From DATMNR01 sp963702765 (GTDB taxonomy: Bacteria; Chloroflexota; Ktedonobacteria; Ktedonobacterales; Ktedonobacteraceae), in contig CAVPEB010000042.1 of NCBI GenBank assembly GCA_963702765.1, forward strand, positions 102,011-166,010: a stretch of 64,000 nucleotides of DNA, read 5' to 3'. The notes under the pieces are model-generated. The model was not told the origin of the DNA. It worked only from the letters and a program-made list of their open reading frames with translations, and searched no databases. The position numbers and the translations under genes were made by a program. Shown piece by piece: positions 26,594 to 36,143 of the stretch (the stretch's first letter is position 1; the number at the start of each line of letters is the position of its first letter).

Positions 26594-28321
26594 ATGTCAA
26601 AAAAATCTATAGAAAATCAGCCCGAATCTACAGAATCATCGCAATCTATCGAAGTACTGCCCCTGGCAATCGCCGGTGTCGTAGAGCAAGATCAAACTTC
26701 TGAACTACTCGTAGAAGTACCGCCTGAACAGCCGCAGATCAGCGAGCGGCGACACATCGCAAAATCTGCCAGCCTCGTTATGCTGGGCAATCTTGGCAGC
26801 AGCATAATGGGTATGGTGCGCCAGATTGTTGTAGCCGCCCTAGGTGTAAATATAGCTGGCCCCTTTAACTCTGCCCTTTTACCTGCGCAAACCTTTAATG
26901 ACTTTTTGGTGAATGGTTCAGTGCCTGGAGCTCTCATACCCACCTTCAATGATTACTCTACGCCCGAAAGACGCCAGGAACTGCGCAGGCTCGTCTTTAC
27001 ACTCGTAAATCTCGTCATGATGTTCATGTTCGTTGCTGCCATTATTTTTCTTTTCATTTCACCCTGGTTTATCAAAACCGTTCTTGTGCCTGGATACACC
27101 CCTGAACAAAAACAGCTCACGCTTCAATATTCACAAATCATCTTTTTCTCGTTGGTCGCTCTGGGTCCTTTCGCCGTTCTGTTAGCCGCGTTATATGCTC
27201 TCAAAGAATTTGGCTGGCCAGCGTTCGCTACCGTTTCCTATCATGTAGGCATCATCATTGGCGCAATCGTTGGAGGCTTGCTTGGTGAGCATTACTTCGG
27301 CTATCTTGGACTGGCATTTGGCGTTCTTCTTGGCGCGCTTGGAGAAATAGCCCTGCTCATTCCCGGAATGCGCAATCAACATCTACGTTATCAGTTTGTG
27401 TTGAATCTGAAACATCCAGCTCTACGACATATCGTCAAGCTGTATATACCTGTCGCTCTTAGCTTCCTTATTAGTATGGGGCTCATATTTCTTGATCAAC
27501 GCCTGGCATCAAAGACACCGGGTGGTGGTGCTGCGAACTATACAGCCATGCGTCTGGCAACAACGTTGATTCAGTTTCCAGTCGGGTTAGTTGCTGCTGC
27601 TCTCTCATTTGCAGTACTGCCAACACTTTCAGAACATGTGAGGGCGGGCAATACTGAACGTTTCAAAGAGACGCTATTGCTTGGTTTTCGAATAGGCTTG
27701 TTATTAATGATTCCCGCAGCAGCGGGCCTGATTGTCCTTCGAGAGCCGATTGTCGCGCTACTCTTCCAGCACCACAATTATTCCCAACAAGACGCCGCTC
27801 GTACAGCGGTTGCCTTACAAAACTATGCTTACCAACTGCCTTTTGTTGCCATGGACCAGTTATTGATCGCAGCGTTCTATGCGCGGAAGAACACAATTAT
27901 TCCTGTCGTTGTAGGCATGATTAGCATCCTGGGTTATCTTGCCATCGCTCTGCCTTTCTGGAGCACCATTGGCATGCCCGCGCTTGCCTTTGCCAATACG
28001 GTGCAGAACTCACTGCATGCTATAATTCTGTTAATATTGTTGAGAATGGTTATCGGACATCTACGTCTTCGAGAGATTGTTCCTACAGTGCTAAAAATCC
28101 TTGTTGCGACTGCCGCAATGGTCACTATAGCATGGGGAGCACAGATCATCCTCGGTCATTTTAGAATCTTCTCCCTTGATAGATTGATTGGCCAGTTCTT
28201 GACCGTAGCCATTGCAGGTGGTTTAGCAGTTGTAGTGTACCTTGGCGCGGTTCTCTTGCTGCGTATTGAGGAAATCGGATTGGTCAAAGATGCGGTAGTG
28301 GCTAAACTTGGGAGAAAGTAA
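26594..28321 (+). CDS. murJ: Lipid II flippase MurJ/MviN
   Basis: 575 residues with a 70-residue polar N-terminus, then 13-14 predicted membrane spans. The family signature begins SLVMLGNLGSSIMGMVRQIVVAALG; FNSALLPAQTFNDFLVNGSV and PGALIPTFNDYS follow. It moves lipid-linked peptidoglycan precursor across the membrane. Some chloroflexal members are near this size. It lies after the heptose/WecG genes, in keeping with envelope synthesis; the TnpB segment separates it from them. Confidence 0.9.
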   Translation: MSKKSIENQPESTESSQSIEVLPLAIAGVVEQDQTSELLVEVPPEQPQISERRHIAKSASLVMLGNLGSSIMGMVRQIVVAALGVNIAGPFNSALLPAQTFNDFLVNGSVPGALIPTFNDYSTPERRQELRRLVFTLVNLVMMFMFVAAIIFLFISPWFIKTVLVPGYTPEQKQLTLQYSQIIFFSLVALGPFAVLLAALYALKEFGWPAFATVSYHVGIIIGAIVGGLLGEHYFGYLGLAFGVLLGALGEIALLIPGMRNQHLRYQFVLNLKHPALRHIVKLYIPVALSFLISMGLIFLDQRLASKTPGGGAANYTAMRLATTLIQFPVGLVAAALSFAVLPTLSEHVRAGNTERFKETLLLGFRIGLLLMIPAAAGLIVLREPIVALLFQHHNYSQQDAARTAVALQNYAYQLPFVAMDQLLIAAFYARKNTIIPVVVGMISILGYLAIALPFWSTIGMPALAFANTVQNSLHAIILLILLRMVIGHLRLREIVPTVLKILVATAAMVTIAWGAQIILGHFRIFSLDRLIGQFLTVAIAGGLAVVVYLGAVLLLRIEEIGLVKDAVVAKLGRK

Positions 28322-28359
28322 GAACTACACCTCGCTTATTGATAAAGAAGGATTGATCT

Positions 28360-29316
28360 ATGGCAAGCCAGCAAGTCACCCTCTTACCAGTTGATGTAGC
28401 CGATGTCACAATCCTGGTCGACAACTCCCTGGATATTCTCCTTCCCAGTGACGCGGTAGCTCAGCGAGCGCCAATGTATTATGACTGGTCTGATCGCGAG
28501 CAACTGATCGCGGAACACGGATATTCTTTACTGCTGACAGTGGTTCGAGAAGGACGCAGCGAATCGGTTCTTTATGATGCTGGATTGGGACGAAAAACAG
28601 TTCTTCATAACATGGATGTGCTCGAGGTAAAGGCAACTGATCTGCGAGCCGTCATCCTCTCGCATGGCCACGCCGATCATCATGGCGGACTCGAGGGCAT
28701 GTTTCAACGTATAGGGCGGCCAAGAATGCCACTTGTTTTACATCCTGATGTCTGGCGTGAACGTCGAGTGGTCTTTCCCACAGGCCAGGAAATACGAATG
28801 CCCCCTCCCAGTTATGCAGACCTTGACCGCGAAGGTGTCGAGATTATCGAGGAACGTAGCCCGACGCTCTTACTTGATGGCATGGTACTGGTAACGGGAC
28901 AGGTTGATCGCGTTACCGACTTCGAGAAAGGTTTCCCACCACAACAGGCACATACAGATCATGGATGGGAACCCGATACGTGGATCTGGGATGACCAGGC
29001 ACTGGTATGTAATGTGAAAGACAAAGGACTTGTTGTGCTTTCAGCTTGCAGTCATGCGGGAGCGATCAATGTGCTGAGACACGCGCAGCGGCTGACTGGA
29101 ATACACAAAGTGCATGCATTTGTTGGGGGATTTCATCTAACTGGAGGTCTGTTCGAGACAATTATCCCTCGTACAATCACGGAGTTGGTCGCCATTGGCC
29201 CTGATATCATCGTGCCCGGACATTGTACCGGCTGGAGGGCTACCCACGAACTCGCCCGCCAATTGCCAGGTGCATATGTGCAGACGAGTGTGGGAACAAG
29301 ATTGCATTTTGGCTGA
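28360..29316 (+). CDS. MBL-fold metallo-hydrolase (DHPS-like)
   Basis: 318 residues with the metallo-beta-lactamase motif SHGHADHHGGL, then CSHAGAIN and PGHCTGW, matching the group that includes archaeal 7,8-dihydropterin-6-methyl-4-(beta-D-ribofuranosyl)aminobenzene 5'-phosphate synthase. It starts at ATG 28360 with AAGGA upstream, 38 bases after murJ. Substrate unknown. Confidence 0.8.
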   Translation: MASQQVTLLPVDVADVTILVDNSLDILLPSDAVAQRAPMYYDWSDREQLIAEHGYSLLLTVVREGRSESVLYDAGLGRKTVLHNMDVLEVKATDLRAVILSHGHADHHGGLEGMFQRIGRPRMPLVLHPDVWRERRVVFPTGQEIRMPPPSYADLDREGVEIIEERSPTLLLDGMVLVTGQVDRVTDFEKGFPPQQAHTDHGWEPDTWIWDDQALVCNVKDKGLVVLSACSHAGAINVLRHAQRLTGIHKVHAFVGGFHLTGGLFETIIPRTITELVAIGPDIIVPGHCTGWRATHELARQLPGAYVQTSVGTRLHFG

Positions 29317-29453
29317 GCTTGATCAGGATGCAGCCTGGTATATATTCAGATCATCTGTAGGTGCCGATTTATCGTGCACACCGCCGATTTATCGGCCTTC
29401 GGTGGCTTTCATGATTTCCTGACGTACTTGTTAAACCGCATCATACGATTTGC

Positions 29454-30290
29454 TTACACTCTGGCAAACAAGTCATTCTCACCCTCAACATCGGGGCCAA
29501 CCCTTGTGGCTGCCAGTTGAAAATACTCATTGCTGCGCCACTTGCGTATGGCCTCCTCGGGCAACTTTGCCATAGCGTTGTTCGGATCCATCTGCGTACG
29601 ATGCATTGACCATGAGCGGCCCTTTGTCTCGAACCAGGGCTCAACATTAATCCGCACGCTGATGAGTTTATCAGGGATACCCAGCTTTTCGGGATCAAGA
29701 TTCCTGAAATTCCCCTCGTAATTTTGCGACTGCATCCATTCGCCTATTTGCCGCACAAAGCTTCGGGGAAAGGCAGAATAGTACAGCTTCGAGACCATGT
29801 GTGCAGGTCCATGTTCAGGATATTGCGCGGCATCTGCCGCGGCATAAAATGCGCTGGTTGTGTGGCGATAAACAGCAATATGATCTGGATGCCCATAGCC
29901 ACCGGTTTCATCGAATGTCGCCATAACCTGAGGACGAAAGTGGCGAATAATGCCTACAAGCTTTCCTACAACGTCTGCTGCGCTAGCTTGAGCCAATGAC
30001 CGCGGATCCTGGTTTTCTGGTGTACCGGCCATTCCAGAGTCTCGATACCCAAGAAACCACAGATTATGCACTCCTAATACCTCAGCGGCTGCGCGCATTT
30101 CTCCCTCGCGCACCTCGCCCAGATTCTCAGGCGTTGCCAGCGCAGGATCAGCAATTTCACCAACCTCACCACGTGTGGCACATACCAGCCCAGTTTCAAC
30201 ATCTAATGCGCTATATTTGAGCATTGCGCCACTCATTGTACCCTCATCATCAGGGTGTGCGAAAATACCAAGTAATCGTTTCGTTGACAT
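29454..30290 (-). CDS. PIG-L/LmbE family deacetylase
   Basis: 278 residues with the zinc motif AHPDDE at residue 11, ATRGEVGEI, and GYGHPDHIAVYRH. These enzymes remove N-acetyl groups from sugar conjugates (MshB, MCA and related). MTEEGE-like details cannot settle whether it is a bacillithiol, mycothiol or other deacetylase. Convergent with the MBL gene. Confidence 0.85.
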   Translation of the reverse strand: MSTKRLLGIFAHPDDEGTMSGAMLKYSALDVETGLVCATRGEVGEIADPALATPENLGEVREGEMRAAAEVLGVHNLWFLGYRDSGMAGTPENQDPRSLAQASAADVVGKLVGIIRHFRPQVMATFDETGGYGHPDHIAVYRHTTSAFYAAADAAQYPEHGPAHMVSKLYYSAFPRSFVRQIGEWMQSQNYEGNFRNLDPEKLGIPDKLISVRINVEPWFETKGRSWSMHRTQMDPNNAMAKLPEEAIRKWRSNEYFQLAATRVGPDVEGENDLFARV

Positions 30291-30367
30291 GGATCATCCT
30301 GTTCTTTCTCGTTAACCTTGCAACTCAAGGTACAATATTACTGTAGCACCACCCAGAAATCCTGTCA

Positions 30368-30603
30368 ATGCAACTTTTTAGCAGCTATCGTACGTGGAAA
30401 GGACCCAAGGGAGAAACGCTCGATGGCACCAATAATGCCTGTGAGCATGCCATTGCCTGGTGGGTGAAAGAGCGCTATCGTACCATGCGAGGCTATAAAG
30501 TTCCGGAGAGCGGTGAACGTCAGTCGCCGCTCGCCTGGTGTGGCAACTTCCTCACGACGGAGGATGCCAGCAGGCCCAGCAATCTGCGCAGGGATTCTTA
30601 AGT
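30368..30603 (+). pseudogene. Transposase C-terminal remnant
   Basis: GTNNACEHAIAWWVKERYRT, MRGYKVPES and LAWCGNFL are the C-terminal part of a DDE transposase family with NNACE carrying the last catalytic glutamate. The rest of the gene is missing, and one frame change occurs near 30510. It directly follows the PIG-L gene promoter region. Confidence 0.65.
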
Positions 30604-30724
30604 AGGCAATTGACGCGACTCAGGGATCCTGCAGCCGGTTTTGAGTCCTTCCTGATACCTCACGATACCAACATCGAACGATACCAGTCCACCTTTTAGC
30701 AGGTTTGCGTCAGGGTCGCAGTGG

Positions 30725-30762
30725 GGACAGAGGGCAGCAAGACCCTTTGCCGGGGCCTCCAC
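30725..30762. repeat. GCAGAGGGCAA-family repeat, half copy
   Basis: GACAGAGGGCAGCAAGACCC then TTTGCCGGGGCC: the first hairpin of the repeat at 319-405 and 31517-31597. It marks the 3' edge of the IS4-like remnant. Confidence 0.5.
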
Positions 30763-30774
30763 GCCTTCCGGTGG

Positions 30775-31511
30775 TTAGGGTTCCCACACGCGTACCACCC
30801 ACACCACCAGCGGACGCCCCTGGCTCGCTTGCTGGTGCTCCGGCGGCAGCAGGCGCAGGCAGCCAAAGCTGATTACCACATGTGCCACGCGCGCTTTGGT
30901 CTGCTTGGTCGCCTCCAGATGCACCTCCTGCTCGCCCACCGCCGACCAGCCACGCATCACCTCGAACAGATGCTGAGGCTTGGGTGCGGCTGGCTGCAAA
31001 GCCCGACGCCGATGGTGCGACGTGGCGGCACCGGGGCATCTGCCTGCTCCACCAACAGATCCACGCAGCGGTCCTGCGCTGCGCGCACCACAAAGTCGCA
31101 CTGCTGCTGTCGGCACAGCGACAGGAACGAGAAGATGTCGCTGTAGCGGTCTCCCACGTGGATCCACTGCACCCCCTCGGGAGGCCGGCGGATGGCCTGC
31201 ACACTGCGTTCCCACACCTGCGACTCGCGCTCGCGCTGCTCACGCTGCCGCTTGGTTTCGCTCTTGGGAGCAGGCTGGCGCAGAAACGGCTCCTGATGCA
31301 TCAGCCCCAGCACCTCGCGACTCTCGGGCACGACCGCCAGCACACTCTGCAACAGATAGCCGTGATGGGTGCCGTTGCCGATGGGTCCCAGTCCCGTGGT
31401 CGTGGGGTGCTGCTGGTAGTCCACTTCCGTCGTATCTTGGATCAGCAACACCTCCTGCTGCTTGCTCGCCGCCTCTCTCGTCTGCTGCAGAGTGTTCTCA
31501 CTCAAATACAT
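30775..31511 (-). pseudogene. IS4-family transposase remnant
   Basis: Reads MYLSENTLQQTREAASK, LLIQDTTEVDYQQHP (first catalytic aspartate), then VPESREVLGLMHQEPFLR, and GDRYSDIFSFLSL (second aspartate) of an IS4/Tn5-like transposase. The frame shifts near 30970 into VMRGWSAVGEQEVHLEATK and stops. N-terminal DNA-binding and the final glutamate region are not found. It is bounded by GCAGAGGGCAA-type repeats on both sides. Confidence 0.65.
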
Positions 31512-31516
31512 TCCAG

Positions 31517-31597
31517 GAGTGCAGAGGGCAAAGCCCTTTGCCGGGGCTCGGGGTGTCCCCGCCCAACTCCCCACCCAGCCGCCGAAGGCGGCGCAAA
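31517..31597. repeat. GCAGAGGGCAA-family repeat, full copy
   Basis: GTGCAGAGGGCAAAGCCC then TTTGCCGGGG, 34 bases later GCCGCCGAAGGCGGCGCAA. Same order as at 319-405. Confidence 0.6.
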
Positions 31598-31834
31598 ATA
31601 TAAACATATGAACAGTTAGCTACTAATTAGCTAACTGTTCAACACTTATCCTTTAGGAATAGAACGAGTATTTGCTGTATAACTCTATCTTTTCTATGAG
31701 AAATGTGGTACATTTTATTTAACTGCTATCAGTTAGTAAGGTCAGAAGCCAATTAAGAACTAGCAGACGGAATTTTCTTAGTGAGATAATGAGATACAAG
31801 CAAAGAAATAGACAATAGAAGGAGAAACCACACA

Positions 31835-32596
31835 ATGACAAGGGTTGTCTTAGATAAAGAGCTTCAAGAACTCGATACCCAGATATTACGCCTGGGCTCG
31901 CTTGTAGATGGGTCTCTGGACCTTGCTCTTGAAGCCCTCGAGTCAGGTGACCTGGCAAAAGCTGGGATGGTCATCGAAGGCGATAGCATTATCGACAGCC
32001 TGCGAGCGACCGTTGAGGAACATGCCATCCGATTGCTGACTCTACAACAACCGCTCGGAGGACGCGATTTGCGCTTCCTAACCTCGGCACTCTCAATAGC
32101 TGGGGACCTCGAACGCACAGGTGATGGATCTGCTGGTATCGCGCAAATAATCTTGCGCATGGCTCCTCTTCGTAGCAATGCTTCTCTTTTAGACAACGGG
32201 GGAAATTCAAGCGCATCCGCGAGCGAAGATAGTCAGTTGACAGAAGCATCCATCTTGAATGGCATGCTTGAGCTTGGGCGCGAGGCGGGACGTGTGTTAA
32301 AAGGCACAATGGAGGCCTTTGCGAATCGTGATGCCAAAGCAGCGCGTTACATCTGGGAGGAAGATGACGTCGTAGACGTGCGTTATCATCTCGTTCGCCA
32401 TGATCTAATGGCGATGTTGGAAGGCGCTAGAGCTATTCCCGCTCTCCAGAATGATGCCCGTATCTTGCAGCGTGCGACATATTTGCTCTGGATAGCCCAT
32501 AAGCTAGAGCGCATGGGCGACCACTGTACCAATATCTGTGAACGCATCGTCTTCATCGTAGAAGGTGAAGCCAGCATGAAAACGCCACAAGCATAA
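31835..32596 (+). CDS. phoU: PhoU-family phosphate regulator
   Basis: 253 residues, AGAAGGAG before ATG 31835. Two PhoU three-helix repeats: LDTQILRLGSLVDGSLDLAL to IAGDLERTGDGSAGIA, and VDVRYHLVRHDLMAML to HKLERMGDHCTNICE. The ERxGD(H) metal-binding motifs are present in both. PhoU regulates phosphate uptake with PstSCAB and PhoR; none of those is near. A clear terminator follows. Confidence 0.9.
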   Translation: MTRVVLDKELQELDTQILRLGSLVDGSLDLALEALESGDLAKAGMVIEGDSIIDSLRATVEEHAIRLLTLQQPLGGRDLRFLTSALSIAGDLERTGDGSAGIAQIILRMAPLRSNASLLDNGGNSSASASEDSQLTEASILNGMLELGREAGRVLKGTMEAFANRDAKAARYIWEEDDVVDVRYHLVRHDLMAMLEGARAIPALQNDARILQRATYLLWIAHKLERMGDHCTNICERIVFIVEGEASMKTPQA

Positions 32597-32616
32597 ATAA
32601 TCCTCAATCGAGGACG

Positions 32617-32650
32617 AAAAAGCAGGAGAGGACATGCTCTCCTGCTTTTT
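32617..32650 (+). terminator. Rho-independent terminator after phoU
   Basis: AAAAAGCAGGAGAG, loop GACATG, CTCTCCTGCTTTTT: a perfect 14-bp stem with a T5 tract, 21 bases after the phoU stop. Confidence 0.85.
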
Positions 32651-32710
32651 GATTCGTTCCCACACTCTTACTTCACTCGCCCTCAATCATCCCCAAATTG
32701 TCATCACTAA

Positions 32711-32928
32711 GCGTCAACCTAAGCCCAATCGAGGATTCCGTAGGGACGAGGGTGGTTGGGTGGACGGGCGGTGGGCCTTTATGGTCGCCCGTGGGTGGGG
32801 GGATACGGCCATTCATCGATGAGCCAACGACTTCTGACGACCCACAGCGGGCGACCATAAAGGCCCACCCAACCACACCTCACCCCACTCGCCCCTACAG
32901 ATGTTGATGGGCTGTTCTTAGGTTGATG
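32711..32928. repeat. Long imperfect inverted repeat (MITE-like)
   Basis: Arms of about 85-90 bases. Both contain TCAACCTAAG, (G)TAGGGRCGAG, GGTTGGGTGG and GGGCCTTTATGGTCGCCCG in mirrored order; the right arm ends CTTAGGTTGATGCC. The core is about 45 bases. Single-arm copy at 25855-25920. No coding capacity. Confidence 0.65.
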
Positions 32929-32945
32929 CCTATGCCCTGCTTCAA

Positions 32946-32996
32946 ATTGTCATCCTGAGCGACTAATTGTCATCCTGAGCGAAGTGAAGGATCTCA
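32946..32996. repeat. GTCATCCTGAGCG dispersed repeats (two copies)
   Basis: ATTGTCATCCTGAGCG occurs twice in 35 bases, the second continuing AAGTGAAGGATCTC. Same family as at 1540, 4015 and 42466. Confidence 0.6.
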
Positions 32997-33749
32997 ACTA
33001 CCCTCAATCACCCGCCAGAAATAATCAGCCAATTGCACATACCCTGAAGGGCTGGGATGAAACCCATCTCCGCTAATATACTCAGGATGCGCAGTAATCT
33101 GACTCCCCTGGCTGAACAAATCAACAAGCGCCACACCATATTGTTTCGCCAGTAGGGCAATCTCCTTATTCCATTGTTGAATAGCTACAAGCATCTGCGC
33201 TTTCTGCGCGAGTGTCTCATGAGAGAATGCAGGTAGGCGTGTCAGATCGGGCAAATTTGCCATTACTATGCGAGCGTGTGTTCCCTCATGTAACTTTTGC
33301 AAAAGCAAATTCAGATCATGGAAATACTGATCATACGTTACTCCACCAATGAAGTCGTTGGCGACAAGCCAGATGGTAACCAGGTTTGGAGATGTTGACA
33401 GGGCTAATGGCAATTCTTGCGAGAGTGCTTCGTGCAGTTGGATGCCACTAATGCCGAGATTGATAAGGTGTGACTTCTTAGGTAGATGTGCGGCGACTAA
33501 GGGCACATAGCCTTGAGCGCCAGGCACATCGCTACCAACGCCAACCGCGTCAGAAGCGCCCAGCGCAACGTAAGTCACAGGGCCGCCAGGACTGAACAAT
33601 GGCGTCGATTGTGTCCCTACCGCCTGTTGCGCTGGATGTGTATTACCGCTAGTGCTTTGAGATGAGCCAGATGAACACGCTGTGAGAATGAGAGTCAGAA
33701 TAACAAGTATCCAGAAGAAATGGATTGGCCGTAACCTGTGAGGCATCAT
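32994..33749 (-). CDS. SGNH/GDSL-family lipoprotein hydrolase
   Basis: 251 residues. Signal peptide with lipobox LTAC at about residue 25, then a disordered S/T linker, then the SGNH fold: VALGASDAVG (nucleophile serine), LGISG (glycine), VANDF (asparagine), and GDGFHPS (Asp-His). It would be an esterase or lipase on the outer face. Its ATG overlaps the TAA of the carbonic anhydrase gene (TAATG), so the two are coupled. Confidence 0.8.
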   Translation of the reverse strand: MMPHRLRPIHFFWILVILTLILTACSSGSSQSTSGNTHPAQQAVGTQSTPLFSPGGPVTYVALGASDAVGVGSDVPGAQGYVPLVAAHLPKKSHLINLGISGIQLHEALSQELPLALSTSPNLVTIWLVANDFIGGVTYDQYFHDLNLLLQKLHEGTHARIVMANLPDLTRLPAFSHETLAQKAQMLVAIQQWNKEIALLAKQYGVALVDLFSQGSQITAHPEYISGDGFHPSPSGYVQLADYFWRVIEGS

Positions 33750-34303
33750 TATCCTCTTTCAACCATCTCCAGTTTGCCGGTCTCGATATCAATCACCAAT
33801 CCATGCACCGGTATTTTTGGCAAATAAGGGTTGTTGCGAATAACATTGACCACTTCTTTCACATTCACATGCACATCATCGAAGGCGCCAATCCAACTTT
33901 TTGGACCAGCTTTCTCAATGAGTGGTTGAGGGTCTACCCCTAATGCCTGCATCGAGGCGATCAACACGGTCGGGTCAGCTTTTGCCAGGCCACAATGTGT
34001 ATGTCCAATCACGGCAACCTCTCGCACGCCAAGCAAGTATATTCCGCCTGCAAGTGAACGTATGAGGTCATTCAAACCACCTTCGCGATCGGGTTCGGAA
34101 ATGGTAGCGCCAGCCGTGCGTAACTCGAGCACATCACCACGCTCAATGCCCAGCGCTTGCTCGAACATTTGCACGAGCCTGCAATCCATGCACGTCACAA
34201 CAGCCATTCGCCTGCGCGGTGCATGCCCAATAATCGGCAATCTATGCTCTTTTACAAATTCGTCATTATATGCAAGTATCTCGTCAATTACCATCTTGTA
34301 CAA
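33749..34303 (-). CDS. Beta-class carbonic anhydrase
   Basis: 184 residues. Zinc and active-site residues CMDCRL (Cys, Asp-Arg dyad) and GHTHCGL (His, Cys) are present. This is the short type of beta-CA (CynT/Rv1284-like). Reversible CO2 hydration. No ribosome binding site of note was seen before ATG 34303. First gene of a two-gene operon with the SGNH lipoprotein. Confidence 0.9.
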   Translation of the reverse strand: MYKMVIDEILAYNDEFVKEHRLPIIGHAPRRRMAVVTCMDCRLVQMFEQALGIERGDVLELRTAGATISEPDREGGLNDLIRSLAGGIYLLGVREVAVIGHTHCGLAKADPTVLIASMQALGVDPQPLIEKAGPKSWIGAFDDVHVNVKEVVNVIRNNPYLPKIPVHGLVIDIETGKLEMVERG

Positions 34304-34355
34304 ATCCTCTCGTTATTTTGTAGGGATAGGGGTTCGGAGGTGGTGTGGTGGGGGC

Positions 34356-34437
34356 GCTTGCGCTGTCCTGGTGCTCTTCTCTATAACGATAACCAACTCG
34401 CGTCCCCGTCACCCGAACGCTTGCGCTGTCCTGGTGC
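34356..34437. repeat. 19-bp direct repeat (two copies)
   Basis: GCTTGCGCTGTCCTGGTGC at 34356-34374 and 34419-34437 in an intergenic stretch upstream of the carbonic anhydrase. A related CGCTTGCACC follows near 34465. No gene in 34304-34505. Confidence 0.55.
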
Positions 34438-34505
34438 CAACCCATGCAGATGTAAGATAATTTGGCGCTTGCACCACCTTCGTTCGCCACATACAATAGT
34501 TTGCC

Positions 34506-35960
34506 CTACTCTCCCTGCACCGCCGAATAACTTATCATGTTATCGAAATTATACAGGTTTTCTGTCTTGATAAAGTCAAAACCGGCTTCATCTATGCGTT
34601 GCAGCAGAGCAATGACCTGCGAGTGGCTAATTGTAGCGCCTCGTTTTGGTGCCATGAAACGGCAACGCCAGTGATCGGTACAAAACGTCTCAGGCATACC
34701 TTCCGGCCATACTTTTGCGCCGCGATTCGTGATCATTGTCAGATCCAGACCTGCACCACTGACTCTTTTGAACGTTTCGCCTAATTCGTCGGCAGTGCCA
34801 TCGTGCCAGTCCAGAAATACATCCACTCCAACGAGATCTTTTCGCTCGTTTGGCTGCTCCATCGCAATTGATACAAATTCGTGATGCTGTGGCCCGGTCG
34901 TATAGTTGACCGCTTTGAGCATATGCGGCTTCTTCCCAAGACGCTCAACAACAGCTTCGGCGAACTCTTTCGTTCCTACTTTCTGCTTGCTGACGCTCTC
35001 TACATAGATATCATACGTGTGAATTCCATCTTCGAGAGTGCGAAGCCAGGCATTATGCACTAACGTTGCCACGTCTGTCTGGTCTATGTGAACCAGCATC
35101 ATTACTGCAGCAAGTAACAGCCCTGATGGATTAGCGAGGTTCTGCCCCGCGCGTCGAGGTGCAGAGCCATGAATAGCCTCGAACATCGCACAGCGATCGC
35201 CTATATTTGCTGACCCTGCCAGGCCAACTGAACCGGCTACTTGAGCTGCAATGTCGGAGAGAATATCACCATAGAGATTGGGAAGCACGATCACATCGAA
35301 TGCTTCTGGAGTATCAGCAAGTTTGGCCGAGCCAATATCCACGATCCACGTTTCATTTTCAATATCCGGATAGTCTTCCGCGATTTCATTGAAGACTTTA
35401 TGGAACAAGCCGTCGGTGAGTTTCATAATGTTATCTTTCATGAAACAGGTCACTTTATGGCGGTTATGACTCCTGGCATACTCGAAAGCATAGCGCACGA
35501 TTTTTTCACTGCCAGGCCTGCTGATGAGTTTTAAACTCTCAACCATATCGTGGGTTTGCCGGTACTCAATGCCAGTGTAAAGATCCTCTTCATTCTCTCG
35601 AATAATCACTACATCCATAGTCGGGTGTTTCGTTTCGACAAACGGATAATAGGAAACGCAAGGGCGCACATTGGCATACAAGCCAAAGGTTGTGCGTGTC
35701 GTAACGTTAAGGCTTTTATATCCACCGCCCTGTGGCGTAGTAATGGGTGCTTTGAGAAATACCTTTGTGCGGCGCAGCGATTCCCATGCGCCAGGCTCCA
35801 TGCCCGCGTTGATACCGCGCAGATACACCTTCTCACCAACTTCGATTTCTTCAATATCGATACGCGCTCCAGCCGCTTTAATGATGTCAAGGGTGGCGGC
35901 CATGATTTCTGGCCCGATGCCATCTCCATATGCTACAGTTATTGGTACATTTTTTGCCAT
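34506..35960 (-). CDS. icd: Isocitrate dehydrogenase (NADP), Thermus/Rickettsia type
   Basis: 484 residues, longer than the 340-420 of other classes because of a C-terminal extra domain, as in Thermus IDH. VAYGDGIGPEIM, ITTPQGGGYKSLNV (substrate serine), YANVRPCVSY, IIRENEEDLYTGIEY, FEAIHGSAPRRAG are all there. It oxidises isocitrate to 2-oxoglutarate in the TCA cycle. Stands alone; start ATG 35960. Confidence 0.9.
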   Translation of the reverse strand: MAKNVPITVAYGDGIGPEIMAATLDIIKAAGARIDIEEIEVGEKVYLRGINAGMEPGAWESLRRTKVFLKAPITTPQGGGYKSLNVTTRTTFGLYANVRPCVSYYPFVETKHPTMDVVIIRENEEDLYTGIEYRQTHDMVESLKLISRPGSEKIVRYAFEYARSHNRHKVTCFMKDNIMKLTDGLFHKVFNEIAEDYPDIENETWIVDIGSAKLADTPEAFDVIVLPNLYGDILSDIAAQVAGSVGLAGSANIGDRCAMFEAIHGSAPRRAGQNLANPSGLLLAAVMMLVHIDQTDVATLVHNAWLRTLEDGIHTYDIYVESVSKQKVGTKEFAEAVVERLGKKPHMLKAVNYTTGPQHHEFVSIAMEQPNERKDLVGVDVFLDWHDGTADELGETFKRVSGAGLDLTMITNRGAKVWPEGMPETFCTDHWRCRFMAPKRGATISHSQVIALLQRIDEAGFDFIKTENLYNFDNMISYSAVQGE

Positions 35961-36143
35961 GAATTATTTTCTTCCTGTTCCCTCAAGTGTTCAACTGGTC
36001 TTGTTTGTTACGTTTCAGTTTAGCATAGGCAAACTCTTCATACAAGCGTTTTTTATCTGTACCTTTTCCCCAAAATCTGCTATAGTAGCTCATAAGTTCA
36101 GTAATGTATGTGCGAAAAATCCGTTTTCAATCGATAGGGTTGT

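Noticed and set aside
30720..31619. Plus-strand frames over the IS4 remnant
   Set aside because: Antisense R/H/P-rich frames; the minus-strand transposase motifs explain the region.
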